DNA of 62,395 nucleotides from Haematobacter massiliensis (GCF_000740795.1 NZ_JGYG01000016.1:1-62395), one strand, 5' to 3'. Shown: positions 35,003 through 43,655, counted from the stretch's first letter. Notes: generated by a model not told the origin, from the sequence alone. Made by a program: numbers and translations.

Positions 35003-35728
35003 ATGCGCGTCACGTCAATCCTGCTTGCCATCACTCTCGTCTTCGCTCCCGGCCTTTCCCCGGCGCAGGAGATTACCGAGGACCGGATCAGGGAACTGGT
35101 CGTCGAAACCTTGCGCGAGAACCCGGAGCTTGTGCTCGAGGCGCTTCAGACGCTGGAGGCACGCCAAGCAGAGGCCCAGGCCGCCGCTGCCGCCGCGACC
35201 CTGGCTGACGAGCGCACCCTGCTGGAGCGCGACCCCAACGCGCCGGTCCTCGGCAACCCGGAAGGCGACGTGACGGTGGTGGAGTTCTTCGATTACAACT
35301 GTCCCTACTGCAAACGCGCGATGCCTGAAATCGACGCCCTGCTGGCCGAAGACGGAAACATCCGTCTTGTGCTTCGGGAGTGGCCCATACTCAGCGAAGG
35401 GTCAGCGATCGCGGCGCGGGCCGCTTTGGCCGCGCGGAAGCAGGGCAAGTATGCCGAATTGCACAATGCGTTGATGGGCGCACGCGCCAAGTTGGAGGAA
35501 CAGTCGGTGCTGCGGATCGCGGGCGAGGTCGGGCTCGATGTCGAGCAGCTCAAGGCCGACATGCAATCGCCCGAGGTCGAGGAGCATATCGCCACGTCTA
35601 TGCGACTGGCCGAGGCGCTCGGCTTCAACGGCACGCCGTCTTTTGTGGTAGGCGACCAGCTGATCCCCGGTTTCGTCGAGAAGGCGCAGCTTGCCGAAGC
35701 GGTGTCAGCGGCACGGGCTGTCGAATGA
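35003..35728 (+). CDS. DsbA/ScsC-like thiol oxidoreductase
   Basis: Exported thioredoxin-fold protein of 241 residues. Signal MRVTSILLAITLVFAPGLSPAQ, an N-terminal helical extension (residues about 25-65, ITEDRIRELVVETLRENPELVLEALQTLEARQAEAQ) that resembles the oligomerisation stalk of copper-tolerance ScsC/Com1 proteins, then DYNCPYCKRAMPE and the cis-Pro loop GFNGTPSFVVG. Led by its own MerR-type promoter. The stalk suggests a disulfide isomerase or shufflase active under copper stress. Confidence 0.9.
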   Translation: MRVTSILLAITLVFAPGLSPAQEITEDRIRELVVETLRENPELVLEALQTLEARQAEAQAAAAAATLADERTLLERDPNAPVLGNPEGDVTVVEFFDYNCPYCKRAMPEIDALLAEDGNIRLVLREWPILSEGSAIAARAALAARKQGKYAELHNALMGARAKLEEQSVLRIAGEVGLDVEQLKADMQSPEVEEHIATSMRLAEALGFNGTPSFVVGDQLIPGFVEKAQLAEAVSAARAVE

Positions 35729-36381
35729 GTGCCCGTATCCCACGCCTTCCTGTTATCCTTCTTTGGCGGCCCTTCCCGGTCAGAGTGACGGTCTTGGGCA
35801 GGATCGGAAAATCCGTCCTCGTGGCCGCGGTGTGGATCGGCCTTGCAGGGTTTGCTTGGGCGCATTCGTTCACCGTGAGCCTTCTGGTCGTCGGCGAGAA
35901 CGTCGAGGAAAACCTTGCAGAGGCCGTCCGCGGTTTCCTGCTGGCAGCGGACGAACGGGACGGGCACGCCAACGAAACGTCCGACGGGCATCTCGGCGGG
36001 GTTGATGTGCAGATCTTGCCGCTTCCACGAGATGCAGCCGGGCTGGTCGAAGGCCTGTTCGGCACGCCCGACGAGCCGACCGATGTCGTGATTGTCCTTG
36101 GCCCCGAACCTTTGGCCAGCGATGCCGCGCGTGCGTATCGGTCGGCAACTACGGTCTTGCAGCAGGCCGTTCCGCCGGACGGGTGGGACAGTGACGACGG
36201 AACCGACAGTTTCGTGTCGCGCTATCGGGTCGCTTATGGCGCGACGCCTGGTGTGATGGCGGCAACGGGGTATCATGCGGCTCGCAGGCTCGACGTCGCG
36301 ATCAGACCTCTGGACGGTGTGGTCCCGCAAGACGCGCTGGAAGACGGCTGGCGATCAACCGCCTCCGGTCTGCCCTGGTGA
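35725..36381 (+). CDS. Periplasmic-binding-protein-like exported protein
   Basis: A 218-residue protein with a membrane or signal segment (SVLVAAVWIGLAGFAWA). The rest reads like lobe I of a type I periplasmic binding fold (AEAVRGFLLAADERDGHA, DVVIVLGPEPLASDAARAYRSA, VAYGATPGVMAATGYHAARRLDVAI). It is shorter than full ABC-transporter receptors and no permease is nearby. Ligand unknown. Its start overlaps the dsbA stop (ATGA), so the two are coupled. Confidence 0.6.
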   Translation: MSARIPRLPVILLWRPFPVRVTVLGRIGKSVLVAAVWIGLAGFAWAHSFTVSLLVVGENVEENLAEAVRGFLLAADERDGHANETSDGHLGGVDVQILPLPRDAAGLVEGLFGTPDEPTDVVIVLGPEPLASDAARAYRSATTVLQQAVPPDGWDSDDGTDSFVSRYRVAYGATPGVMAATGYHAARRLDVAIRPLDGVVPQDALEDGWRSTASGLPW

Positions 36382-36443
36382 CCAAAGCACCAACAGTGCC
36401 AGGCGTCATTGGCACTGGACAGACCTCAACCGGCTGATCGAGA

Positions 36444-36911
36444 TCAGGCTGCGGCGTAGCTCGTGAAGACACTGCCGCTGCCGTCCGTGCCGACGAGGAT
36501 GACGTCATAGGCCTCGCGCTCGGTCTCGGGGCCCATGCCCGGCGACCCGTAGGGCATTCTGGGAACGGAGAGGCCGACGGCAGCAGGGCGTTCAGCCAAA
36601 AGCCGCCGGATGTCGGCAGCGGGCACATGCCCCTCGACCGTGTAGTCGCCGATGGTGGCGGTGTGGCATGAGGCGAGGGTCTCGGGAATGCCGCGCTCGC
36701 GCTTGAACGCCTCAAGCTCCTCGATGCTGCGTTCCTCGAAGGTCACGCGAAAGCCGCTGTCGCGTAGATGTCCGATCCACCCGTTGCAGCAAGGGCAGCC
36801 TGGATCCTTGACGACGTGGATGCTTTCGTCACCCCCGGCAAGGGCCGGGGTTGCCGCAATTGCGGCCAGCCAAGGAACAGCGGCGAGAACCGTGCGCCGG
36901 GACAATGTCAT
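36444..36911 (-). CDS. DUF411 metal-binding protein, copy 1
   Basis: Exported protein of 155 residues. Signal RTVLAAVPWLAAIAATPALA, then the DUF411 pattern: IHVVKDPGCPCCNGWIGHLRDSGF near the N-terminus and ASCHTATIGDYTVEGHVPAADIRRLLAERP, MPYGSPGMG later. CPCC and the Cys/His in ASCH are likely copper ligands; family members lie in copper operons. About 99 bases behind the lipoprotein gene 37010-37621 on the same strand. Confidence 0.88.
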   Translation of the reverse strand: MTLSRRTVLAAVPWLAAIAATPALAGGDESIHVVKDPGCPCCNGWIGHLRDSGFRVTFEERSIEELEAFKRERGIPETLASCHTATIGDYTVEGHVPAADIRRLLAERPAAVGLSVPRMPYGSPGMGPETEREAYDVILVGTDGSGSVFTSYAAA

Positions 36912-37009
36912 GATGTCGGCCTTTCAATGAGACTCTTCTGCAACCATGGCTCCGGGCGCATGAATTCGCGAGCAAAGTCTGGTGAACCCGGCCACCGATC
37001 ACTGAAATG

Positions 37010-37621
37010 CTACTCTAGCCGCGGATCCCCGGCCTGGACCAGCAGAACGCCATGGTTCTCGTCGGCGTCATCGTCGGTGATTGTCCGTGTGGCGACGCCA
37101 GGCAACTCGGCAAACGCCTGCATCATCCGCTTCGGATACCAGGTCATCGGCAGACTTTCAAAACCGGGCACGCCGTCGAGCACCCGCGACAGCGCGATGG
37201 TGCAGTTCGCCTTCGGCACCGCGCCATAGGCCATCGCCCGCTGCATGATCAGTGCCGCGACCTCGGGCGAAACCTCGACGGTCTGTTCAACCACGTCGTA
37301 GGTCTCGCGGGCGTGGTAGTCGATGTAGAAATCCACCATCTTCGGGGTGATCCCGTAGTGTACGTCGTTGCGTTCGGGCAGCCGGGGATGCCGCCAGGTG
37401 CCAGCCGGATCGAACAGCACGCGCTGCGATCCGTTGATCAGCAGGCCCGCATGAGCACCCGCTCCGCTGCGTGTCGAGAGTACCGTGTAGAGCGTGACCG
37501 AGGTCGGGCCGGGATGTTCGTAGCGCGCGGCGGCCACGGCCTCATCGGGTGCCCAGATCGGCTCGGCGCCGCAGGACGCCAGGCCAAGGATTGCCGCAAG
37601 GGCGAGGAGAAGCTTTTCCAT
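37010..37621 (-). CDS. Lipoprotein, possible permuted papain-like fold
   Basis: A 203-residue lipoprotein. Lipobox LASCGAE follows the signal MEKLLLALAAILGLASC. The mature part has SGAGAHAGLLINGSQRVLFDPAGTW and later PKANCTIALSRVLDGVPGF. A His near the start and a Cys later in this order would suit a permuted NlpC/P60-like or DUF4105-like fold; this is inference. Function unknown; it shares a strand with the DUF411 gene. Confidence 0.6.
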   Translation of the reverse strand: MEKLLLALAAILGLASCGAEPIWAPDEAVAAARYEHPGPTSVTLYTVLSTRSGAGAHAGLLINGSQRVLFDPAGTWRHPRLPERNDVHYGITPKMVDFYIDYHARETYDVVEQTVEVSPEVAALIMQRAMAYGAVPKANCTIALSRVLDGVPGFESLPMTWYPKRMMQAFAELPGVATRTITDDDADENHGVLLVQAGDPRLE

Positions 37622-37809
37622 CGAGTCGCTGTCCCGCGTTTTCTTGCAGGTTCCGCGCAATTGCGATGGATACCAGTAAACTCTGCGACAGTGCGACGGA
37701 GGATTTGGAAACGCGGCATTGATGCCGCAGACATTCGAGGCCGGGTGCCGATCAGGGACACCGAACTGTCAGATGACGGGAGCAGCCAATCCTGATAGAT
37801 ACATAAATC

Positions 37810-38166
37810 ATGGCTTTGTCGTCGTTTCGCATGCGTGTCCTGATCCCCGCCGCATATCTGGTCGCGGCGATCCTGCCCGTAGTGGCACTGGGCGAAGGAC
37901 GGCAGCAGTTCCAGGACGACCATGCACAGATGATGGCCATGGCCGGTCATCTTGCGCAGATGCCGGGGATGGGCGGTGCGGACGACGTGACCCAACAGTT
38001 GCTCTGTCAGCAACACTGCATGTTCGCCGCCGCGGCCTTTCCTGCGCCGGACCGGGTTCCGGAAACTGTCGCGCGGTCTTCCGATGGTGAGGTTGGTATC
38101 GTCATGCTTCCCACCTCGCTGGCCATTCCGCCCCCGGGGCGGCCTCCCAAGATCGCCGTGATCTGA
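37810..38166 (+). CDS. CutF-like exported leader protein, copy 3 (upstream of multicopper oxidase)
   Basis: A 118-residue protein with signal MRVLIPAAYLVAAILPVVALG, a Met/Gln/His-rich middle (DDHAQMMAMAGHLAQMPGMGG), a CxxxC site (LLCQQHCMFAA), and the tail LAIPPPGRPPKIAVI. It directly precedes the multicopper oxidase, exactly the cutF-cutO order of Rhodobacter capsulatus, where CutF senses copper while being exported and stalls at its Pro-rich end to allow cutO translation. The PPP-encoding stretch (38128-38142) is a strong GC hairpin. Best CutF candidate of the three. Confidence 0.78.
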   Translation: MALSSFRMRVLIPAAYLVAAILPVVALGEGRQQFQDDHAQMMAMAGHLAQMPGMGGADDVTQQLLCQQHCMFAAAAFPAPDRVPETVARSSDGEVGIVMLPTSLAIPPPGRPPKIAVI

Positions 38167-38232
38167 GCCTACGGTTCTGGCATTCGCCGGGGACCATTTG
38201 TCCAATTCACGACACGATACAGGAGAATTCGC

Positions 38233-39708
38233 ATGTCGCCCCTTTCTCGCCGCGGCTTTCTGGCCGCTTCTGCGGCCACGGCCGCTTCACTGGTGCTTCC
38301 CGCACGGGTCTGGGCCCAGTCCGGCCGAATGTCGCTGACCGCCACCACCCGCACCATCGACGTGCGGGGGAGAGCCGCAACCGTCTGGGGGCTTCTGGAC
38401 GGCGCTGGCCGGTCCGGCCTTGTCCTCGATCCGGGCCAGGCTTTCGCCGTCGATCTGACAAACACGCTTGGCGAGGCGACGATCATCCACTGGCACGGGC
38501 AGATTCCGCCGAACGCGCAGGACGGCGTCCCCGACCTGCCGATGCCGGTCCTTCAACCCGGCGAAACCCGGGCCTACGATTTCGCGGCGCGACCGGGCAC
38601 GCACTGGATGCATGCCCACATCCCGGCGCATGAGATGATGCTGCTTGCAGCACCTCTGGTCGTGCGGCGTCCCGAGGACGTTGCTGCCGACCGGCAGGAG
38701 GTGACGCTGTTCCTGCACGACTTCGCGTTCAAACCGCCCGCCGAGGTCCTGGCAGAGATCACCGGCGGTGCATCCATGGCCGGAATGGACCACGGCCAGA
38801 TGGGGCAGGGCGGCATGGACCATTCCGGAATGGACATGGGTGCGATGGGTCAGGGGGACATGATGGCGATGCCGGGCATGGACGGCATGGCGATGGACCT
38901 GAACGACTACAACTTCGACGCCTATCTCGCCAACGACCGCACACTGGACGACCCCGAAGTGGTTCAGATCGACAAGGGCGGGCGGGTCCTTGTCCGTATC
39001 ATCAACGCTGCGGCGGCGACGGTTTTCTGGATCGATACCGGCATCCTGCCGGGGCGGCTGGTAGCGGTCGATGGCGAGCCAGTGCAGCCCCTGCCCGGCA
39101 GCCGCTTTGGCGTCGCAATGGGCCAGCGGCTGGACGTCGAACTGGATGTGCCGAGTGATGGCGGGGCCTTCCCGATCCTTGCCCTGCGCGAAGGTGCCAA
39201 GGAAAGGACGGGTGTCATCCTTGCCACGCCGGGCGCGGCGGTGACCAGGATCGCCGAGATGTCGGAGGCCGACCATCCCGCCTTCAGCGGCGATCTGGCG
39301 CAGGAGGCCGCCCTGCGCGCCGTCACCCCGTTGCCCGAACGCGCGCCAGCCTCGCAGCCGATGCTGATGTTGGGCGGCTCAATGATGCCCTATATTTGGA
39401 CGATCAACGGGCAGACCTGGGGCACCCACGTTCCCGTCACGGCGAAGACCGGCGACCGGGTCGAGATCATGTTTCACAACATGTCGATGATGGCGCATCC
39501 GATGCACCTGCACGGCCACGCCTTCCAGGTGGTGGGTATCGGCATGGACCGGATCGCGGGGGCGGTGCGCGACACGGTGCATGTGCCGCCGATGGGCATG
39601 GTGACGGTTGCGGTGGACGCGGGCGAGGTGGCGCGGTGGATGCTGCACTGCCACCACATGCCGCATCTCTCGACCGGCATGATGACCGAGTTCGCGGTGT
39701 CGGCCTGA
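38233..39708 (+). CDS. cutO: Multicopper oxidase (cuprous oxidase, CutO/CueO type)
   Basis: Periplasmic Cu(I) oxidase of 491 residues. Tat signal SRRGFLAASAATAASLVLPARVWA. Copper ligands: IIHWHGQIP, HWMHAHIPAHE, HPMHLHGHAFQVVG, and MLHCHHMPHLSTGMM. A Met-rich insert at residues about 178-222 (MAGMDHGQMGQGGMDHSG then MDMGAMGQGDMMAM) marks the cuprous-oxidase group. The start follows AGGAG. It stands behind a CutF-like gene, which supports the symbol; the gene family is certain, the exact orthology is not. Confidence 0.92.
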   Translation: MSPLSRRGFLAASAATAASLVLPARVWAQSGRMSLTATTRTIDVRGRAATVWGLLDGAGRSGLVLDPGQAFAVDLTNTLGEATIIHWHGQIPPNAQDGVPDLPMPVLQPGETRAYDFAARPGTHWMHAHIPAHEMMLLAAPLVVRRPEDVAADRQEVTLFLHDFAFKPPAEVLAEITGGASMAGMDHGQMGQGGMDHSGMDMGAMGQGDMMAMPGMDGMAMDLNDYNFDAYLANDRTLDDPEVVQIDKGGRVLVRIINAAAATVFWIDTGILPGRLVAVDGEPVQPLPGSRFGVAMGQRLDVELDVPSDGGAFPILALREGAKERTGVILATPGAAVTRIAEMSEADHPAFSGDLAQEAALRAVTPLPERAPASQPMLMLGGSMMPYIWTINGQTWGTHVPVTAKTGDRVEIMFHNMSMMAHPMHLHGHAFQVVGIGMDRIAGAVRDTVHVPPMGMVTVAVDAGEVARWMLHCHHMPHLSTGMMTEFAVSA

Positions 39709-39769
39709 CGCACGCCCGGACCCGCAGCCTGTATGCGGGTCCGGGCCCTTTCCCGGAGAGAGCGGACCC

Positions 39770-40291
39770 ATGCCAACACTTATCGGCCGCCGTGCCGTCC
39801 TTGGTGCACTCGCCGCGCCCTTCCTTGCAGGGTCTGCCGAGGCTCGCCCACCCTTCCGGCTGCTCAAGGATCCGCAACCGCTGCTGTCTCCGCCGATCCT
39901 TGACGAAGCTGGCACTACGCGGAAACTCGACGACTTCGCCGGCCGGGTGATGCTCTTGAACATCTGGGCGACCTGGTGCCCGCCCTGCAGGGAAGAAATG
40001 CCGACACTTGACCGGCTCCAGTCCCGGCTGGGCGGTGCGGATTTCGCGGTGCTGCCGCTGTGCATCGACGACGCGGGGATCGGCAGGGGGCGACGCTTCT
40101 ACGACGAGATCGGCATCGTCGATCTGCCGCTCTATTGGGCCGAAGCCCTTCGGGTTCAGCTAGCCCTTGCCTTCATCGGCCTGCCGACAACCCTTCTGAT
40201 CGACCGGCAGACCCGGGAGATCGGACGCCTTCAAGGTCCGTACGCATGGGACAGCGAGGACGCCGTTGACCAGATCGTCGGTGCCCTCTGA
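39770..40291 (+). CDS. TlpA-like thioredoxin
   Basis: Exported thiol-disulfide reductase of 173 residues. Tat-like signal IGRRAVLGALAAPFLAGSAEA and the active site IWATWCPPCREEMPTLDRL, with the cis-Pro loop IGLPTTLLID. TlpA proteins keep copper-site cysteines of Sco or oxidase subunits reduced. It follows the multicopper oxidase by 61 bases, at the place of cutG in the cutFOG order, though whether it corresponds to CutG is not known. Confidence 0.88.
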   Translation: MPTLIGRRAVLGALAAPFLAGSAEARPPFRLLKDPQPLLSPPILDEAGTTRKLDDFAGRVMLLNIWATWCPPCREEMPTLDRLQSRLGGADFAVLPLCIDDAGIGRGRRFYDEIGIVDLPLYWAEALRVQLALAFIGLPTTLLIDRQTREIGRLQGPYAWDSEDAVDQIVGAL

Positions 40292-40353
40292 GGGATAAGT
40301 CGGTGTTGGTCGAAGACCGTCTGCCAAAGATCGGACCCCGGGCGGATGTGATT

Positions 40354-40830
40354 TCAGGCCGCAGGATAGCTGGTGAAAATCTCCAGTTCTCCATCGCGCC
40401 GGATCAGCAGCACGTCGTAGGCATCGCGGCTGTCCTCGGACCCCATCCCGGGCGAGCCGTAGGGCATGTCGGGCACCGCAAGTCCGACCGCATCGGGGCG
40501 TTCGGCCAGCAGCCGCCGGATGTCTGCAGCAGGAACATGGCCTTCAAGCGCATAGCCGTCGACCACACCCGTATGGCAGGAGAAGGCCTTCGCCGGGACG
40601 CCTTGGTCCATCTTGAAGCGGATCAGCAGCGTTCCCATCGACACTTCGTCCGTCACGGTGAAGCCTTGCGCGCGCAGGTAATCGACCCAGGCTTCGCAGC
40701 ATTCACAGCCGCGTCCCTTGACGACATGGATCGGTGGTTCCGCTTGCGACCAGGCGGCACGCCCTTGGAGCGCGACGCCCGCCGCTGCCGCAAGCATCAG
40801 GTTGCGGCGTCCGATGTGGTGTCCGCTCAT
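40354..40830 (-). CDS. DUF411 metal-binding protein, copy 2
   Basis: A 158-residue exported protein with the DUF411 motifs IHVVKGRGCECCEAWVDYLRAQGF, SCHTGVVDGYALEGHVPAADIRRLLAERP and MPYGSPGMGSED. The metal site is CECC here against CPCC in copy 1. Both copies end SYPAA/SYAAA. The start overlaps the M23 peptidase stop (ATGA), so it is the last gene of the sco-pcuAC-sco-M23 operon. Confidence 0.88.
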   Translation of the reverse strand: MSGHHIGRRNLMLAAAAGVALQGRAAWSQAEPPIHVVKGRGCECCEAWVDYLRAQGFTVTDEVSMGTLLIRFKMDQGVPAKAFSCHTGVVDGYALEGHVPAADIRRLLAERPDAVGLAVPDMPYGSPGMGSEDSRDAYDVLLIRRDGELEIFTSYPAA

Positions 40831-41990
40831 CCCTGATCCCCTTCAACCAAAGCTGCAAAGCCCGTCTCGCGGCGCCAGGTCGCCAGCGCATCAAGATCCT
40901 GCGCCGAAGCAATCTCGCGTTCCGGCAGTGCTTCGCGGTCCGTCGGATCGACCGGCCGACCGTCAACGCGCACCTCGTAGTGCAGGTTCGGGCCGCTGAC
41001 GAGGCCCGTCGCGCCAACGGCACCGATGCTGTCACCGGCCTTGACCCGCGTGCCTTCCCGCACATCTTCGGCAATCTCGGACAGATGGGCATAGCGTGTC
41101 ACAACCCCGCCGCCGTGGTCGATGTCGATGGTCAGGCCATAGCCCCGGATCGTACCGGCAAAGACGACGCGCCCTGCGCCGGTGGCCGAGACTTCGGTTC
41201 CGACCGGAGCGGCATAGTCGATCCCGGTATGCATCCGCACGCCCCCAAGAACAGGGTGGTTGCGTCGCCCGAAGACGGAAGACAGCCGGGCACCGAGGAT
41301 CGGCGCGGCGGACCGCTGCACGGCTTCCCCGTCCTCGAACACGATGACGGGACCTGCTGCATCCGTGGCGACGAGTTCAAGTACCCGGTCTGCAAGTTCC
41401 AGTCGCGCATAGTTCAGCCGTGGCTCGCCCGCGATGCTGCCGTCAGGAAGCTGGTCTTCCTGCCAGACCAGTGCAAAAGTTTCGCCGCCCTGCAAGTCGC
41501 GCCGGAAGTCGACCTGGCCCGCGAGGAGCGCAGTCAGGTCCACGGCGAAGCGTTCCGGCGCGTTGCGCGCAACGAGGGCTTCGTAAAGCGTGCCGTCAAG
41601 CACAAGCGTTTCCCGCCGGTCCGTTTCACGGATTGGCGGATCAAGCCGCGCGGCTCCAACGGGGCCGTCGAAGGTCAGCACAATCTCGACGCCATCTTCC
41701 ACGAAGAGCGACATGCGTGTCAGGCTCGCCGGATCGCCCGATGTGGCCGTCCACTCGATGCGATGGCCTGGCCGCAGGTCGGTGAGGTCGTAAACCCCCG
41801 CGAGAGCCAAGGCGGCCTCTGCCCGGATCCCGGCAGGGACACCCGCATGACCGAGCACACTGTCGAGCGTGTCGCCGGAGGCAATCGTCGCTTCGAACAC
41901 GGCGGGAAGATGCGCGGTCGGCGTGTCGGCTGCAGCCTGCAACGGCACGAGGGAGGCGGCGGCAAGGACTATGAGGGCAGAGCGGATCAT
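40827..41990 (-). CDS. M23-family peptidoglycan endopeptidase
   Basis: Exported LytM-type protein of 387 residues. Signal SALIVLAAASLVPLQAAA, a long N-terminal domain (residues about 30-220) and the zinc peptidase domain with RLSSVFGRRNHPVLGGVRMH, HTGIDYAAPVGTEV, and GPNLHYEVRVDG. The ligands H, D, H and H are present, so it should be active and may cleave crosslinks. ATG 41990 is 17 bases after sco copy 2. It is in the sco/PCuAC operon, an unusual place for a wall enzyme. Confidence 0.88.
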   Translation of the reverse strand: MIRSALIVLAAASLVPLQAAADTPTAHLPAVFEATIASGDTLDSVLGHAGVPAGIRAEAALALAGVYDLTDLRPGHRIEWTATSGDPASLTRMSLFVEDGVEIVLTFDGPVGAARLDPPIRETDRRETLVLDGTLYEALVARNAPERFAVDLTALLAGQVDFRRDLQGGETFALVWQEDQLPDGSIAGEPRLNYARLELADRVLELVATDAAGPVIVFEDGEAVQRSAAPILGARLSSVFGRRNHPVLGGVRMHTGIDYAAPVGTEVSATGAGRVVFAGTIRGYGLTIDIDHGGGVVTRYAHLSEIAEDVREGTRVKAGDSIGAVGATGLVSGPNLHYEVRVDGRPVDPTDREALPEREIASAQDLDALATWRRETGFAALVEGDQG

Positions 41991-42006
41991 CTGGCAGAAT
42001 GACCTT

Positions 42007-42609
42007 TCAACTGAGGGTTCGGCGGATCTTCGGAACGGCAAAGCGCCGGTCCTCGTGGAAGTCGATGATGCTGGCAAAGCGTCCGTCCGGGTGGAACAGG
42101 AACACACCGGCGGTGTGGTCCATCGTGTAGTCACCATCGTCCCGCGGCACGCGCGCGTATTTCACCCGGAAATCGGCGGCAGCTTTCTCGACCTGTTCGG
42201 CGGACCCTGTCAACCCGATGATGCGCGGATCGAAGTTGCTCACGTAGTCGGCGAGGGCCTCCGGCGTATCGCGGTCGGGGTCGACCGTGATCAGGGCCAC
42301 GACCAGCCGGTCGGCGTCGGGCCCCAGTTCCTCAAGCCAGAGCGAGATGTCGCTTAGTGTCGTCGGACAGACATCCGGGCACCAAGTGAAGCCGAAGAAG
42401 GCCATGACCGGGCGACCGACCCAGTCCAAAGGCCTGACGGGTTGTCCGCGGTGGTCAGTGAGATCCCAGTCCATGTCACCGACAGGCAGGGGCAACAAGG
42501 CGTTCCCGCGCTGCCGGTCACGTGTCCGCCACGCGCCAACCCCCAGCATGAAGGCGACAGCCGCGCCTGTGGCCCCCAGGCCTAGGATCACTGCCCGGCG
42601 TCGCTGCAA
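42007..42609 (-). CDS. Sco1/SenC copper chaperone, copy 2
   Basis: Membrane-anchored thioredoxin-fold chaperone of 200 residues for copper-site assembly. N-terminal anchor AVILGLGATGAAVAFMLGV; FGFTWCPDVCPTTLSDI supplies the CxxxCP copper ligands, and YTMDHTAGVFLFHPDG the His. Both needed for Cu binding are intact. Overlaps pcuAC by 22 bases. Confidence 0.93.
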   Translation of the reverse strand: MQRRRAVILGLGATGAAVAFMLGVGAWRTRDRQRGNALLPLPVGDMDWDLTDHRGQPVRPLDWVGRPVMAFFGFTWCPDVCPTTLSDISLWLEELGPDADRLVVALITVDPDRDTPEALADYVSNFDPRIIGLTGSAEQVEKAAADFRVKYARVPRDDGDYTMDHTAGVFLFHPDGRFASIIDFHEDRRFAVPKIRRTLS

Positions 42610-43061
42610 TCCGGACCCTCCGCGCGCAGGGACAGCACGTCGGCATCGACCGTCACGTCGCCCGCATTCTCGAAGGTCAGGGTGACGGGGAACCGGTCAC
42701 CCTCCTTCAGCGCTGTGGCCAGACCCATCAGCATGCCGTGGTAGGCGCCGGGGGACAGCGCCACGGTCTCGCCCGCCGGAACCGGGATCGACATCGCGTG
42801 CGGCATTGAAGCGATGCCGTCGGTGACGACGGTCTCGTGAAGCATCGGCATGGTCGCGGCCGGCGTCGTGATGCCGATAAGGGCGTCGTCTGTGCTACCT
42901 CCGTTCGTGATCTCGACATAGAACACCGCCGGGCGATCCGCGCCAATGGTCGCCTTGGACCAGGCGTGTTCTATGGTGAGGTCGCCGACCGTAAACGTCC
43001 CGCAGGCGAAGGCGGCAGGGGCGGCGAGGAGCAGGGCCGTGGAAAGGAACAATGATTTCAT
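42588..43061 (-). CDS. PCu(A)C periplasmic copper chaperone
   Basis: Exported Cu(I) chaperone of 157 residues. Signal SLFLSTALLLAAPAAFA; the HM...M...HxM pattern is seen as MPMLHETVVTDGIASMPHAM and AYHGMLMG. Such proteins deliver copper to Sco and oxidase subunits. It is flanked by the two sco genes in one operon. Confidence 0.93.
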   Translation of the reverse strand: MKSLFLSTALLLAAPAAFACGTFTVGDLTIEHAWSKATIGADRPAVFYVEITNGGSTDDALIGITTPAATMPMLHETVVTDGIASMPHAMSIPVPAGETVALSPGAYHGMLMGLATALKEGDRFPVTLTFENAGDVTVDADVLSLRAEGPDCSDAGQ

Positions 43062-43064
43062 TTG

Positions 43065-43655
43065 TCAGAATCTCGATCTGAGGTCGGAAAGGATTTCGAC
43101 GGCTGGCGTGCCGTAGGCGAACTGCCTCAGCCATACGCCGTCAGGGCCGATCAGGAACAGGCCGGGACTGTGCGACATGGTGTAGCCGTCCGCGACCGCT
43201 GCGTCGGCCTCACGGGCGAAGTAGATCTTGAAGCTCTCGGCCGCAGCCTCCGTGTCCGCATCAGTGCCCGCAAGCCCGAGGATCGCCGGGTGAAACGCCT
43301 CGGTATACTCCCGAAGGCCGAGCCGCCGGTCCCGCACCGGGTCGATGGAAACGAAGATGGGCTGCACCTTCGCCGCATCTGGCCCGAGATCGTCCATCAC
43401 CTGCGCGACCTCGGATAGGGTGGTGGGGCACACGTCCGGGCAATTGGTGAAGCCGAAGAAGACCAGCAGGAACTTGCCACGAAACTCTTCCGATGTCCGC
43501 TGCGTCCCCTCGCTGTCCGCAAGCGAGAAGGACGGGGAAAAGGCCGCGTCCGCAACGTCTTGCATCCCGGCAGATGACCAGCGCAGCGCGAAGAACGCCA
43601 CGGTCGCCACAATGGCTGCGGTCCAGAGGATGATTTGCAGATTCCGAAGGCGCAT
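43065..43655 (-). CDS. Sco1/SenC copper chaperone, copy 1
   Basis: 196-residue membrane-anchored Sco protein: anchor IILWTAAIVATVAFFALRW; Cu ligands FGFTNCPDVCPTTLSEV and YTMSHSPGLFLIGPDG. It is first gene of the sco-pcuAC-sco-M23-DUF411 operon, 28 bases behind a MerR-type promoter. Confidence 0.93.
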   Translation of the reverse strand: MRLRNLQIILWTAAIVATVAFFALRWSSAGMQDVADAAFSPSFSLADSEGTQRTSEEFRGKFLLVFFGFTNCPDVCPTTLSEVAQVMDDLGPDAAKVQPIFVSIDPVRDRRLGLREYTEAFHPAILGLAGTDADTEAAAESFKIYFAREADAAVADGYTMSHSPGLFLIGPDGVWLRQFAYGTPAVEILSDLRSRF

